A stretch of DNA of 64,000 nucleotides from Pyronema omphalodes (lineage: Eukaryota > Ascomycota > Pezizomycetes > Pezizales > Pyronemataceae): positions 124,001-188,000 of the forward strand of contig JAJJXM010000009.1 in NCBI GenBank assembly GCA_024516155.1, given 5' to 3'. Shown in pieces: positions 20,457 to 33,499 of the stretch (its first letter is position 1; the number at the start of each line of letters is the position of its first letter). The notes under the pieces are model-generated. The model did no database searches. It saw only the letters and a program-made list of their open reading frames with translations, and was not told the DNA's origin. The translations under genes were made by a program, and so were the position numbers.

Positions 20457-22111
20457 GCTGGTGCGTAAGGGAATGCGTGCCGAACGATTTCCATTTGCAA
20501 AAAATAAATCTGAGTTATTCGGGCTGGCATGTGGTGGAGTTCAAACTTGGGGCATTAAAGAGTCTTGTGTTGGAGATACCCAACATGTACAATGCAAATG
20601 CTCCTGTGGGTCTTTTTCGGCGTCTTTTTTTTTTCGGGGTTTACAGTCGTGAGGTTAAATAAACTCAACGCTCTACGATCTTTCCACTCTGTAGTTTAAA
20701 AGTGCGACATTTGAGCACAATTCAGCTATTATTTGCCAAACATTCCGGGTAGCCTCATGACATGATTAGCACAAAGGTCACCATTTGAGGATTTGAAAGG
20801 CAGTTATCACGGTTCTCTGTCATGCTTAAGAGATGCAAACACACTTTATTCTACCGTGTAAAGCATACCCTGCTGAGCCCCTAAAGCTGGGTCACATACT
20901 ATAACGGGGCTACGTCCTTTCCAATTTGATGCACAAGCATTCACTCGCACTCTGCTCGGCGTCCGAGACTCGACGCGTTTTCCCATCGAACTCGAAAGAC
21001 ACGCGACTTACCACTACCCCCTACTTAAATCATGACGCGTCCTTATTTTCATCTCTATCACTCCCGCACCATATCTACCAAAAGAATGAAATCCATAACA
21101 TTGCTCCTCAAAGATCATGAAGCTCAGCAAGCTCAGCCTTCTAGTAGCCAAAGATACATGCATATGTAGCTCTCATCGAGCACTCTTCTGATTCTTTCAT
21201 ACTCCTCTGGGCTGCGTCACTTCACAACCGAAAACTAGGCAATATAAAAATCATGATCGTTGAGGACTATCGACTTTCTCTGAGCGTGTAGAATCATATA
21301 AACTTTCAAAAACCATGAAGCTCAACAAGCCCAGTCTTCTAGTAGTTGAAAATATACATGCATAGCTCTCATCTGGTAGTCTTTCGATTCATATGAATGT
21401 TCAAGATTATTATATCATAGCCAATATTCGATAATCAATATGTGTAGGGAGGGAGCTTTGATGATATTCTTCAATCTATTACCCCAATAGAGACCCTATG
21501 ACCTCTTGATCCATTATCATCGAATGTTGCTATGTTGCTATGTTGCTATGTTGCTATGCAGTTGAGCTCTATCTCACTATATCCACTGTATATCATCCAG
21601 CTCCAGATTTATAAGCTCTTATGACTTCACTAACTCTTCATTCCCAAAGCATTTTTTGGGTTACTCCTCGCTGACGGATGGTTGATGGTATTTACAGTTA
21701 GCTGTAACTGTAGCTGTAGCTATAGATAGTTACAGTTACAGTTACAGTTGTAGCTATAGCTATAGCTATATAATCAACCACTTCCTCTTCTCTGGATCTT
21801 CATCTATCATCTTCCAACCACCAACTACCAACTACCAGGAAGCATTTCTGCATTTCGTTCAAACCCTCATCTAAATCCTCACTCATAACAGAAGGCACTT
21901 TACTTTCTTCCCATTTCTACTTCGATTTCTTAACTCTTAACTTCTTCTAAATCCTGAAACTATTGAAGTTGTTCGCTGTGCAGTACTTTGATACTTGACA
22001 TAGTTGTAACAATTGGTCAATCCGTTCGTTCATTCGTTCATTTGTTTGTTTATGTATAACCCGATAGACACACTGTTGATACGATGTGGATACCGCGGGC
22101 TAGGTTGGTTC
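20457..22111. other. Intergenic region, RPS30 downstream
   Basis: No gene recognised. It holds a diverged duplicated segment (about 21102-21200 and 21302-21400), a TGTTGCTA tract (21525-21558) and a GTTACA/TAGCTA tract (21699-21772). Confidence 0.5.
21102..21400. repeat. Diverged direct repeat, about 95 bp, two copies 200 bp apart
   Basis: Both copies contain CATGAAGCTCA, CAAGC, CTTCTAGTAG, ATACATGCATA and TAGCTCTCATC in the same order (first copy about 21102-21200, second about 21302-21400). Confidence 0.7.
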
Positions 22112-22112
22112 A

Positions 22113-22190
22113 GTTTTGCTTGGGTTTACTTGGTTTTACTTGGGTTTACTTGGGTTTACTTGGGTTTACTTGGTTTTACTTAGATTTGGG
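22113..22190. repeat. TTTACTTGGG 10-bp repeat
   Basis: About six copies of TTTACTTGGG and its variant TTTACTTGGT, which give regularly spaced GGG runs. Confidence 0.9.
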
Positions 22191-22749
22191 TTTGGGTTTG
22201 TTGGGGTTAATAAGGAGGATTCATGGGAGTACTCTGTATACCATAGGAACTGTAGTAATCCAGACACTGGGATTCGGATGACTGATTTAAATGATACTCT
22301 CTATATCTTTCTCTACAACAGCAACGCAACACAGCTGCATCACGGCATCATGGCATATCTTCCTTATAATATCACATTTTATGCATATCTTCCCGACGCG
22401 ACAGTGGAAGAAGCATATCAACAGCAGTAGAAGCATATCAACAACAGCAAAAGCATATCAACAACAGTAGAAGCATAGGAACAGCAACACAGCAGCATAG
22501 GAATACGGTAGCAGGTACGGGCTTCCCTATAGCTTCCTTTATCAACAGCAGTAACACATCCCCTCTACAGCCTCCTTCTACAGCTTCCTTCCATCACTAA
22601 CAGCAGTACTCCCCCCCCTCCAGTCACTATTCTCTCTATCTACTACACAGTCCCTATTTACCCTTACCCTTACCCTTACCGTTATCGTTACCGTTATCTT
22701 ATCTCAGCTCCTACCACAGCTCCTATCACAGCTCCTATCAGTTACTAGT
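22191..22749. other. Repeat-rich intergenic sequence
   Basis: Contains AAGCATATCAACAACAG-type units near 22430-22485 and CCCTTA/CCGTTAT runs near 22665-22700. No gene recognised. Confidence 0.5.
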
Positions 22750-23102
22750 AGCCGCCCGGGGGGTGGGGGGGGGGGGGGCGTGGTGGTGGTACATATCAAC
22801 TGGGGGGGGGGGGGGGGGTGGTGGTACATATCAACTGGGGGGGGGGGGGTACATATCAACTGCGATATCAACTGCGATATCAACTGCGATATCAACTGCG
22901 ATATCAACTGCGATATCAACTGCGATAGTAACTACGATATCAACTGCGATATCAACTGCGATATCAACTGCGGTAGTAACAGCGATATCAACTGCGATAT
23001 CAACTACGATATCAACTGCGGTAATAACTGCGATATCAACTACGATATCAACTGCGATATCAACTGCGGTATCAACTGCGATATCAACTGCGGTAGTAAC
23101 TG
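22750..23102. repeat. Poly(G) tracts followed by a 12-bp GATATCAACTGC minisatellite
   Basis: Three long G runs between 22753 and 22848 are separated by GTACATATCAACTG units. About twenty 12-bp units (GATATCAACTGC with GGTAGTAACTGC and TACGATATCAAC variants) follow. The variants recur in a higher-order pattern. Confidence 0.9.
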
Positions 23103-24035
23103 TAACACCGTAACACCATAGCAGTTATTCGCCCCGGGGGGAGGGGGGTGCCAGGTGCCAGGGGTATAACATAGCTCCCGCAGAACCCGCAGAACACAGG
23201 AACTAAACCGCCTTAACGCCCTATACCATACCATACCATACCATACCATACCATCTGCCGCCTTGATGCCTTGTGTTGGGGCTTTTGTAGCATGGGAGTA
23301 TGGGGGTAGGGACGGGGTATGGGGGTATGGTATGGGACGGGGTAGAGATAGAGGTAAAGAGGTGCAAGATGAATATAAAGCTTTAAAGCTTTAAGGCTTC
23401 AAGAATTCAAGAATCCGAAACACCAAACCAAAAATTGAAACGTAAAGATTGAAACGTAAAAATCAACATCTCAACATCTGTATCCCGCACCCGCACCGTG
23501 CACTCAAAAACACGCACCCGCACCCGCACCCAAAATCAGTAACCCGCGCCCCAACATCTACACCCACACCCGCACCCAAAACAAACCCGCACCGTGCACT
23601 CAAAAACCCAAAACCCGCACCCACAATCCAAAAACCCGCACCCAAAACAAACCCGCACCCAAAACAAACCCGCACCTGCACCCGCACCCGCATCCGCCTC
23701 CACACCCCGCACCTCGCACCCCGCAAGCTCCAATATTCCAACTCCATAAATTTCCACTTCCGGGTACATAAGAAACACAGATCCTATTCTATCCTCATTA
23801 TTATTATTCTTTTATTCCTCCTATCATTACTATTTCGTTCCTATTTTATTCACCCTACCATTATTACTATTTTATTACTATTATTGTTATTCATTATTCC
23901 CCATATCATTAATTGCTATTTTATTCTAATTCATTTTTCTTAATTTTGTTGCTACCATTTTTCAATTTTATTCCAATTCTCATAGTATTTCCATAGTATT
24001 TCCTTTTTTTTTCTAAAAAAAAAAAAAAAAACAAA
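23103..24035. repeat. Low-complexity region: CCATA, AC-rich and CCCGCAC repeats
   Basis: A CCATA pentamer run at about 23224-23252, then a CCCGCAC/CCCAAAACAAA array at about 23490-23715, then T/A-rich sequence with TTATTA runs. The open frames here are repeat-encoded. Confidence 0.8.
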
Positions 24036-24292
24036 ACATATTCCTATTATTCCTATTATTCCTATTATTCCTATTATTCCTATTATTCCTATTATTCCTA
24101 TTATTCCTATTATTCCTATTATTCCTATTATTCCTATTATTCCTATTATTCCTATTATCCTATTATTCCTATTATTCCTATTATTCCTATTATTCCTATT
24201 ATTCCTATTATTCCTATTATTCCTATTATTCCTATTATTCCTATTATTCCTATTATTCCTATTATTCCTATTATTCCTATTATTCCTAAATA
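24036..24292. repeat. 9-bp ATTCCTATT microsatellite, about 28 copies
   Basis: Near-perfect array; one unit near 24157 has lost bases (CCTATTATCC), which shifts the register. Confidence 0.95.
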
Positions 24293-25304
24293 TTCTACAT
24301 AGTGGTATTCAAGAACTGCGATATCCGTACCCATCCCCTACCTGTACCCGTTTACCAGCGCCGGGTGGGGGGGGGGGGGTGCGGGTTAGATGCGGGTTCC
24401 CTGTATGTCACCAATGTCACCATATGCCACCATGTCACCCCGTGACAATGACGCCATGACGCAATTGATTTCATTCATTCATTTCCTTGTATGACTACTG
24501 TGCTATATAAGCTTGATGGGGGGATCTTGGGTGTATGTGATTCCGAGCACCGGGGTTATGAGGGAACTCGTGGAAGCCTGGAAGGTTGGAAGCTTGGAAG
24601 GATGGAAGGATGGAGGGGTATATATGTCAGGGCGTACATACTACTGTTTATGAAATAAAAAATTAAAAAAAAAATACAAGAAAATATAAGAAAAAAATAA
24701 ATAAACGAACTGCGAACCGCGAACTACGAACTGCGAAAAGCTCAAGCAAATCCAGGGGATGATATGGTTTGATTTATGTATGTGTTTGAAACCAGTGACT
24801 AAGAAGATAGTGACGCAAATGCATATTGCGTATTGCGTATACCACAATTCTGCGCGCATCAAACGCGCAAGAATTACCAGCTCAGGGACGATTACGGCAT
24901 CTTCGTGTCAAAAAAAAAAACTCGCGTTTATTCAACCCACTGCAGCGCCGCAATACAACGTATTGGAATTAAGATACATAAAAACAAGGCAGAAAGGAAT
25001 TATCCCGCTTGTACGCTGATGCCGATACGCAGTTACGACTTCATGGACGCCCTACTTGGTGTGGCAGCTACCTCCACAAGTCCGTACACAACAGATGGTG
25101 CAACAAGCAAGAAGGTATTATAGAGAAAAAAGCCCCAATAATAATAAGTAAAGTGAGTCCAGAGCATGCATCTCGCATAACCCCTTTGCCACTCAAGTAC
25201 CATGTAAAAACGCCATCTGCAAATGAGAGGAAAGCACTACAAAAACACTGAAATACAAAAACGCAACCGTCCGTAAAAAAACCCATTAAAGCAAAATTGT
25301 TGAG
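24293..25304. other. Intergenic region, ATG8 downstream side
   Basis: Includes a 13-base G run (about 24367-24379), GGAAGGATGGAAGG and CGAACTGCGAAC short repeats. No gene recognised. Confidence 0.5.
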
Positions 25305-25849
<545 letters not shown>

Positions 25850-26982
25850 ATTGACGTTGGTGATTATGGTAACTGGGTAACGGTGTTTGTTGAGAGTTAG
25901 ATGGTGGTTGTAAGAGCTTGGGCGACGTAAGAGGGTTGTCTTCCTGAAGTGGGGGTGTGGCAGGGCTTTTAAAGGGCGGCCCAAGTCAGCTGAGAGAATG
26001 GGGCGCTGGGGGGGGGGGGGGGGGGGGCACTCCGGCTCGACGAGGCTGGGGCTGTCTCGTGCACGAAAGGGGGATAATGTGCAAGACTCACAGGATGAGC
26101 AACGATGACGCTGGGATGCACTGGTGGATGGTATGGGGTAGCGTGTGTGTTTTAATGGAAGGGGAAGAATGTGTTCGGTGGCTCAGCACGAAGCAGCAAA
26201 ACAAGGGGAGATAGAGAGCTTTGGTTTTTATGAGTTGCGAGCTGGGACCGTTGGCGGGTTGGGAGCTTGCTTCGGTAAGTATCTTTGACCCAACGGCTGA
26301 GACACGCTGCTCACTGCAACCAGTGTAACCAGTGTAACCACTGCAACCACTACAACCACCACTACAACCACTTCAAGTCTACAACCACCCCCCCATCCAG
26401 GCTTGAAGCAACCTGAACCGAAGGGGGAGTGGGGGGGGAGTGGGTGAGTAAGCAATAAAGCTGTCAGGTGATCACTCTACGGAAAAGATGGAATGAAATG
26501 CATAGAAGAGCTGCATAGAATGCATAGAATGCATAATAATAGAACGAACAGGCTTCTCCTCTTCTTCCTCTTCCTCTTCCTCTTCCTAGCAACAGCAGCA
26601 GCAGCAGCCTCATACGCCATCTGCAAACGCAAGGTGTCCACCGCCTCCCGTAGCTCCAGCTCCCGTCCACACTGTCAGCTTGAGCTTGGGATGGAGCATC
26701 GATAGCTTCTAAAGCTCCACTTTCCCTCCCAGCTCCCCCTCGGTAGTGTGTAACGTGTCGGGTTAGGGCTGGCGCTATTGTGCTCTGCACAACGGAGCGA
26801 GCCGCATCTTCAGGAACCGTGGCTAACATTCGATGAGTAACAGTATGCACCGCTGTGATGCCGACACCAGTGGTACGACAACCACCCGACACTCAATGCG
26901 GTGACGGCTGAGCAGCATATAACATCCGCCCGATTCTCCGACCCGCCCGTCCATACACAAAGAGCCCCGCAATCCCAAAAAT
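25850..26982. other. Divergent intergenic region, ATG8 and HEM13
   Basis: Contains an 18-base G run at about 26011-26028, an AACCAC-type repeat (26310-26390) and CTTCCT repeats near 26560. Long frames here are low in complexity and have no domain. Confidence 0.5.
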
Positions 26983-28342
26983 ATGTCATTTCGCATTCCT
27001 CGACGAGCCAGTCTCTCTGTCTCGGCCTCTCCCCTCCGCAAGCCGGCACTACAACCCCAGATCTCACGGACCTTCTTCACTTCGTCCAACACCTCAGCAA
27101 AAGCGGTCCGATACTCAACTATTACCAGAAATGCTCTAGCTGCCAGTATCGGAATTGTTGCTGCCGGAGGGCTAGGGTGGTCAATGGTATGCACATCACG
27201 AATATCGCAATTGCACACGTCCACCGTAACTGACGATGCATCAAACGCGTAGCGACCCGAGACTCAACTTTGCGATAATGGACACCTATCCCCAGAGGAG
27301 GCAGATGCAATTCGGAAACGCGAGAATGGAGTTACCGAGAGTTCACCGATGCGTCTTCGCATGGAGGCGATGATCCGTCAGAAGCAGAAGGAAATCGTCG
27401 ACGCCTTGGAGAAGATTGATGGACAAAAGTTCATTGTTGACGCCTGGGCACGCGAAAGCGGTGGTGGAGGAGTATCTTGTGTTCTCCAGGATGGAAACGT
27501 CTTTGAGAAGGCCGGTGTCAACATTTCCATTGTGTATGGAGCACTTCCGCCTGCTGCGGTTCAGTCGATGCGCGCCCACCACAAGAGCTTCGACCCGAGT
27601 GACGACAAGGTCAACTTCTTTGCCGCAGGATTGAGTATGGTTCTTCACCCCAAAAACCCTATGGCACCTACAGTCCATCTCAACTACCGCTACTTTGAGA
27701 CCATGAGCGAGGATGGCTCACCAAAGTCATGGTGGTTCGGAGGCGGTACAGACTTGACGCCTAGCTACCTTTTCGATGAGGATGCAATCCATTTCCACCG
27801 GACCCTCAAAGAGGCGTGCGACCGCCACGACCCGGATTACTACCCCAGATTCAAGAAATGGTGCGACAACTACTTCTATGTCAAGCACCGTAACGAGTCA
27901 AGAGGTATTGGTGGAATCTTCTTTGATGATTTAGAAGACAAGGATCCCGAGCAGCTACTATCCTTTGTGACCGACTGCTTGGACTCTTTTATTCCTAGTT
28001 ACATCCCTATCCTGGAGAAGAGAAAGGTATGTATATATAGCCGCAACTACCCGCTCACCGATCATCGGCTAACACGTGGTGGTTCAGGACCTCCCATTCA
28101 CTCAAGACGAAAAGGACTGGCAACAACTCCGTCGTGGAAGATACGTAGAATTCAACCTCGTTCATGACCGCGGCACAAAGTTCGGACTCAACACTCCTCA
28201 TGCTAGAATAGAATCCATCTTGATGAGTTTACCCCTTACTGCACGCTGGCAGTATATGCACGAGCCCGAGAAGGGAACCAGGGAATACCGTATGTTGGAG
28301 GTGTTGAAGAACCCAAGGGAATGGGTACAGCCGAATGCATAA
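26983..28342 (+). CDS. HEM13: Oxygen-dependent coproporphyrinogen III oxidase
   Basis: Three exons: 26983-27186, 27253-28026 and 28088-28342; about 410 residues. The catalytic domain starts at [20 protein letters not shown] and carries [59 protein letters not shown] and [20 protein letters not shown]. These are the family signature and the dimer and substrate-pocket segments. Exon 1 adds an Arg/Ser/Thr-rich leader ([20 protein letters not shown]) and a hydrophobic stretch, [19 protein letters not shown]. That arrangement suggests import to the mitochondrial intermembrane space, unlike the cytosolic yeast Hem13. The enzyme converts coproporphyrinogen III to protoporphyrinogen IX with O2, in haem synthesis. 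Residues just after intron 1 ([20 protein letters not shown]) are less typical of the family but in frame. Confidence 0.96.
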
Positions 28343-29367
28343 GAATGACCGGAACAAAGAAAAGAAAAATGATGACGTATGATGCATGATGCATGATGAT
28401 GTATATTAGAATTCATGAACCATGAGGGGGGTGAGGGGAGGGGGGGGGGGGGGTAAAGGAGGATTAAGGGGGGTGAATGGGGGTGAAGGGGGTAAAGGGG
28501 CGAGGAGAGCGGTGGGGGGAAGGGCGGTGGATATATCCTGTACTATATTAAACTAAGCGAAGTTTCAACAATTGCAATGGAACAATAAAAACCTCCTCGT
28601 CTACACAATAGATAACGTAAACCTTTCAAAAGAATAGATTCATACATCACAAAATTAAACCACGCCCCCTCCGCACCTGACATCTTACACCCAGGGACCA
28701 GGGACCAGGGGCCAGCCTTACCCGTCCCCCGCAGGGCTGCAGATAAATTCTAACCCTAACATAGCCCCAAATCCTTCAACCAATATATCTCCTTCTTCTG
28801 GTTCTATGATATATATAGGTGTTTTCCGTAGAAGCTCTGGAAGTAGATTTTCTTTATCTATATACGCCATTCCAGCAGACTTACAAACCCCGAACCCCCC
28901 CCCCCCCCCCCTTCCCCCTCCACAACCTCCACATAAGACATAAACCCACAAATCAACGCTTACTTAACACAACCTAACACAACCCAACAAAACCCCGAGA
29001 CACCCCGAAACACCCCGAGACACCCCGAAACATAAAAATAGGGCGTATGTAGTACAAGACTACAAGTACAAGATATAGGGCTTACTAGAGCTTCTCTATA
29101 GTCTATAGTCCATAGTCCATGGTTCATAGTCTATAGTCGATAGTCGATAAACATCTCTAAACAATAAATAATAAATAACAAATAAATATGTATCTCTAAA
29201 TACACTAGACTCTAGTTATACTCTATCTAGGCTCTAAATACACTAGGCTCTAGTTATACTCTATCTAGACTCTATCTATACTCTATCTATACACCAGCTG
29301 ACCTCCTCCTGCTGCTGCTTGATTTGATTTGATTTGGATATCTTGAATTTCTTGAGCTTTTTCCCCC
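28343..29367. other. Intergenic region with G/C homopolymers and short repeats
   Basis: G run at 28441-28454, C run at about 28895-28911, an ACCCCGAGACACCCCGAA repeat near 28990-29030 and CTATAGTC/TCTAAATACACTAG repeats near 29095-29290. No gene recognised. Confidence 0.55.
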
Positions 29368-29522
29368 AAGTTTAAGGTTAATAGCTATGATGTATGATGT
29401 ATGATGTATGATGTATGATGTATGATGTATGCTACAATAAAAATATAAATATAAATACATTCCGAGGCTGTACATACCTAGCTGTTACCTTAGAGTCTCG
29501 CTGGGATCCGCTGGGTCGGCTG
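29368..29522 (+). repeat. Dispersed repeat, copy A
   Basis: Shares ordered blocks with the reverse complement of 57239-57338: TTTAAGGTTA, TATGCTA, CATTCCGAGG, TAGCTGTTA and TCTCGCTGGGATCCG. This copy is interrupted by an ATGTATG expansion (29387-29431) and repeats its CGCTGGGATCCG end twice. Confidence 0.6.
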
Positions 29523-29756
29523 GATCTCGCTGGGATCCGCTGGGATCCAGACAGAATGCATAGCCTGCTTTGCTTTGCGTTGGAACTAAAAAGTCGTAAT
29601 GAAGGTGTGTATGAAGGTAGAAATACTTAAGGATTGAGACTTGAGAATTGAGATTTGAGAATTGAGGCTTGAGATTTGGGGGTATATGGTATTTTTTTAC
29701 TTTCCATATGCCGTCTTTGTGAATATACTGAATATACGGAATATACGGAATACACT
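29523..29756. other. Intergenic spacer
   Basis: Short TTGAGAATTGAGATTTGAG-type repeats; nothing else recognised. Confidence 0.5.
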
Positions 29757-29906
29757 GGGTATGCTGGATATGCTGGATATGCTGGATATGCTGGATATGC
29801 TGGATATGCTGGATATGCTGGATATGCTGGATATGCTGGATATGCTGGATATGCTGGATATGCTGGATATGCTGGATATGCTGGATATGCTGGATATGCT
29901 GGATAC
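29757..29906. repeat. 9-bp ATGCTGGAT minisatellite, about 16 copies
   Basis: Near-perfect tandem units, open in every frame because the unit is a multiple of three without stops. The resulting long frames on both strands are artefacts. Confidence 0.95.
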
Positions 29907-30149
29907 ACTGGATACGGAAATTATCGACATTCTGGGGATTCTGGAAATATTGGAAACTGGAATGCGGACTGAGATACAGACTGAGGTACAGATACACAGA
30001 TACGCAGATATATAGACACAACGGTTTTTCTTGGTATGCTTTTGTTTTCTATATTGGGGATAGGGGTTTAAATTTTGGAGTGGATATGCCAGTTGCATGG
30101 TTGGATAGGTGTGTAGGTGTGTAGGTGTGTAGAATTTGATGCCCCTCTT

Positions 30150-30272
30150 GGGACTTTGTGAGACTTTGTGAGACTTTGTGAGACTTTGTGAGACTTTGTG
30201 AGACTTTGTGAGACTTTGTGAGACTTTGTGAGACTTTGTGAGACTTTGTGAGACTTTGTGGGACTTTGTGGG
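30150..30272. repeat. 10-bp GAGACTTTGT repeat, about 12 copies
   Basis: Perfect until the last two units, where GAGAC becomes GGGAC. Confidence 0.95.
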
Positions 30273-30304
30273 ACTTTGCTTTGCTTTGCTTTTGTCTGTT
30301 ATTA

Positions 30305-30375
30305 GGTAGCTATGAGATCACTAGATATGAGATCACTAGATATGAGATCACTAGATATGAGATCACTAGATATGA
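30305..30375. repeat. 15-bp repeat ATGAGATCACTAGAT, about four and a half copies
   Basis: Back-to-back identical units that degrade into a GATATTACCAGCTACAATATC-like tail. No spacers are present. Confidence 0.9.
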
Positions 30376-32879
30376 TATTACCAGCTACAATATCACCAGC
30401 CATATCACCATCCATCACCACCTCGCTCTATACCCCAATCCCCATACCCCATGTCCCGTGTTCCATGTCCATACCCCCCTAATAGTACATTTCCGCACCA
30501 TATAGTATCAATATAGTATCAGTATCAGTATCAGTATCAGTATCAGTATCAGTATCATTACTATTACTATTACCATTATCATTACCATTACCATTATCAA
30601 TATGTTTTATCGTTATTATTATCATTATGTTTTATAATTATTATTATTATTCAAGACCTTGTTCCGAGTTTTGAAAACTGGTATGTAAACGTGAAATTGA
30701 AATTTTTGATTGGGTTGTTGGTTATTGTTTGATCGCTATATGGGCTTGGAATTAGATGTATAGCTCCGGATTGAGGGGTTATTTGGTTGGGACTCGGAGG
30801 ATTCAGAGATCAGACAAGACGCGGCAGCAGGGTGGGGAAGTGGAGTCAAGCTATTTATGTCTAGGGAATTCTTCTGACAACGACGAGGTTTCGAGTAATA
30901 GTTAAGCACTGAATGAATGAAAGGGTTTATGGACTTTAGAGTTAGAGAATATGTAAATTTCCACGATGTAACAGTCATTTTGAAGCAAGAAGGGGGATAA
31001 TAATTCCAATAACAAGAGCTAACATTATTTAACTTTTAGTTAGTTATTATTACCAATATCTATTTACCTTCATAAAAACCACCAAGTCGATAAATACACA
31101 TTTACGCAAGCTGGCATGGCATATTTAGACACGTATTCTCACTCGGGTTATACACGAATGATATTCAGCACGGGCTCCCCGGGCTCCCAGGGCTCCCCGG
31201 GTTCCCCGGGCTAAATATAGTTTGAAACTCGGAGATTTTTTTTTTCTTCCTTCCTTCCTTCCTTCCCAACTATGGTCCATATGTATGGCATACATATAAG
31301 TATCTGTGCGTTTACATGTTGGAATTACCAGGCTCGTGGGTATGGCTAAGGTTCGGATCGAAACTGGATCATCTCCCCCGCAATAGATTTAACGATCCGG
31401 AGGGGGAGAAAGTAATTTGGTGTTGTGTGATATGGGGGTTTAAGTTCATGGAAGCCGCTTTGTTTGAGACGGGTGAATAGGGATGGATGGGGTTATGTAT
31501 GTGCTTCTTTTGATGGCTGGGGATTGTTTTTTTCTTATGTCAGGGGTTCTTTTGCTGTTGTTGTTTGATTAATTTTATTGGGGAGATGACCTGGGCATGT
31601 GGAGATGGTTTGTTACATAGAGAGAGGGTCGAGCAGAAAAGTTATATTCTTCAAGATGATTTAAAAAAAAAAGAGACAAAGCTCCAATCTCTTCTGCAGC
31701 ATGAACACATACAGTGCACCTGATATCTTGCTTGTAATTGTAGCTATGTTTAGGCCACTGTTATCTGATACCTAATTCCACGGTCTTCTATTTCAACAGG
31801 TATGTAAACTGCCACAGATCGTGACCACAGGCTAAAATTACCTAGAGCCCGCTCTAAACATCTCACATTTTCTTTACCACACTAGCTCCGATAGCTCTTT
31901 GGAGCTCCTGGAACCAATGGTAATTCAAAGATTTTGACTTTTGACTTTTGTGTAAATCTTCCCCGGATGATCCCGTCGCAACTGGTGTCGTTTCCGAAAC
32001 AGTTTGGGATAGGGTGCAGTAATGCGGGTATAGACTCAGTTCTCTAGGGTGTCCCCCCAGGTTCTAAGCTCGGCTGGCGGGGATTATGGCGGGGTAACGG
32101 ACTAGTAAGGGTAGGGTAACGGTGGGAGGGGTTGGAAATAAGTAAGATTTGCATGTGATTGCAGCTTGTCAGACTCCGTCTGGGACACCTTGTGTGGCAA
32201 TTTGAAATCGATCAGCCCTGAGATCAGTTCTTGAAGCTGCGAATAGCTTCTTCACTACCCTTAAGCCTCCTGTACACGTAAGTCCTCACGAGGTGTTTAG
32301 GGAATTGACGACGGTAGCTCCCCCCGCCGGTGTCAAGAGGTCCCCCCGCCCCGCCTCTGCCGGTCGCAATAACAAGCATAATCGGCATCTCGGATGATTG
32401 GCAATTCGGCCACGCTCAGGACCCCGAGATGACCACTGTAGAACTCCCCTTTTTCACATCGAATATGGGCAACAGAAAGTCGGAAAGAATTCTATGGGTC
32501 GCCCCACAGAATACAGGATTACATAGAATCTTCTATATCGAAATCTCTGGGAATAATTGTTCTTTCACATCATGATCTGCAGGAACAAGAAAACGATGAT
32601 TTAAAGCAGGCTGACGGATCCTACCGCCATGTGAATCTCGATTCCGATTGGCTCGTTTGCCCTCATTTACTGGTGGTTGTGTGGCGGCAAGGAAAAAATT
32701 ATCTCGGTTACCCTGCAATACTGAGTTCCCGAAAACCTGCTGCTCTAATGGAACTCCCGCTTCCCCGTACAGGCCTGCTACACTTTATCTATCCCTCCAC
32801 CTCCCACTACTCCCCGACCTCTGACCCCCCACACGACCTCACACGACACCGATCACAGTAACCCTACACATTCATTAAA
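30376..32879. other. Long intergenic region, AGTATC and ATTATT tracts, UPS2 promoter
   Basis: AGTATC hexamers at about 30507-30556, ATTACC/ATTATT tracts to 30650 and GGCTCCCCGGG repeats at 31170-31213. 31800-32880 is unique sequence. The frame at 32330-32575 has no recognisable domain. No gene is supported. Confidence 0.5.
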
Positions 32880-33499
32880 ATGCGAGTCTTTGAGAACAAC
32901 TGCACCTTCGACTATCCCTGGGACAACGTCTCGATCGCGAACTGGCGCAAATACTGCGCGTGGAACACCCAGTCAAGCCATGTCGTCGCTGTAGACACGC
33001 TTTCCCGCTTTGTCGATCCAAACTCTGGAATTGTGAGCAGTCCGCGTTCTTACAGGATTGCTGGTTCATGACTAACATCATTTTTTAGCTTCACTCAGAA
33101 CGTCTCATAACCTGCAAACAGAACGCCCCGCGATGGCTCCTCAAGCTTACCGGTGCCGAAGTTTCATACGTTCGTGAAGTTTCAGAAGTCGACCCTCGCT
33201 CACAAACCGTTACCCTCCGCTCGGTAAACTTAACTGGATGCAACGTTGTGAGCGTACAAGAGACCGTAGTCTACAGTCCTCACCCGGATGACCCAACTCG
33301 GAAAACCCTGTTCACTCAAGATGCACAAATCACGGCATACGGAGCTTTTACCAGGATTTGCAACAAGATTGAGGAATGGAGTGTGGAGCGTTTTGGGCAA
33401 AATGCTCAGAAGGGACGCATGGGCTTTGAGGCTGTTTTGGAAATGAGCGCAAAGGTTTTTCGGGAGATGAAGGAGGGAAATGCCACAACGACCGCATAG
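32880..33499 (+). CDS. UPS2: PRELI/MSF1-domain phospholipid transfer protein, Ups2-like
   Basis: Two exons, 32880-33032 and 33089-33499; 187 residues, the usual size for a bare PRELI domain. It starts MRVFENNCTFDYPWDNVSIA NWRKYCAWN and contains HSERLITCKQNAPRWLLKLT, VREVSEVDP, ETVVYSPHPDDPTRKTLFTQ and DAQITAYG, then NKIEEWSVERFGQNAQKGRM GFEAVL. These blocks match the Ups2/Ups3 branch better than Ups1 (SPHPDD, QITAYG, WSVxRFxxNAxKGxMGF). With its partner Mdm35, Ups2 carries phosphatidylserine across the mitochondrial intermembrane space for conversion to phosphatidylethanolamine. The gene stands alone between repeat-rich regions. Confidence 0.93.

Noticed and set aside
26464..26892. 142-codon minus-strand frame between ATG8 and HEM13
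   Set aside because: Low-complexity Leu/Gly/Arg content from CTTCCT and GCA repeats, no domain, and overlapping frames on the other strand.
29627..30098. Frames encoding repeated MLD, GYA, PAY, IQH or SSI peptides
   Set aside because: Translation of the 9-bp ATGCTGGAT minisatellite in all frames; no independent coding evidence.
30305..30375. Possible CRISPR-like direct repeats
   Set aside because: The 15-bp units are contiguous with no spacers, and the genome is eukaryotic.
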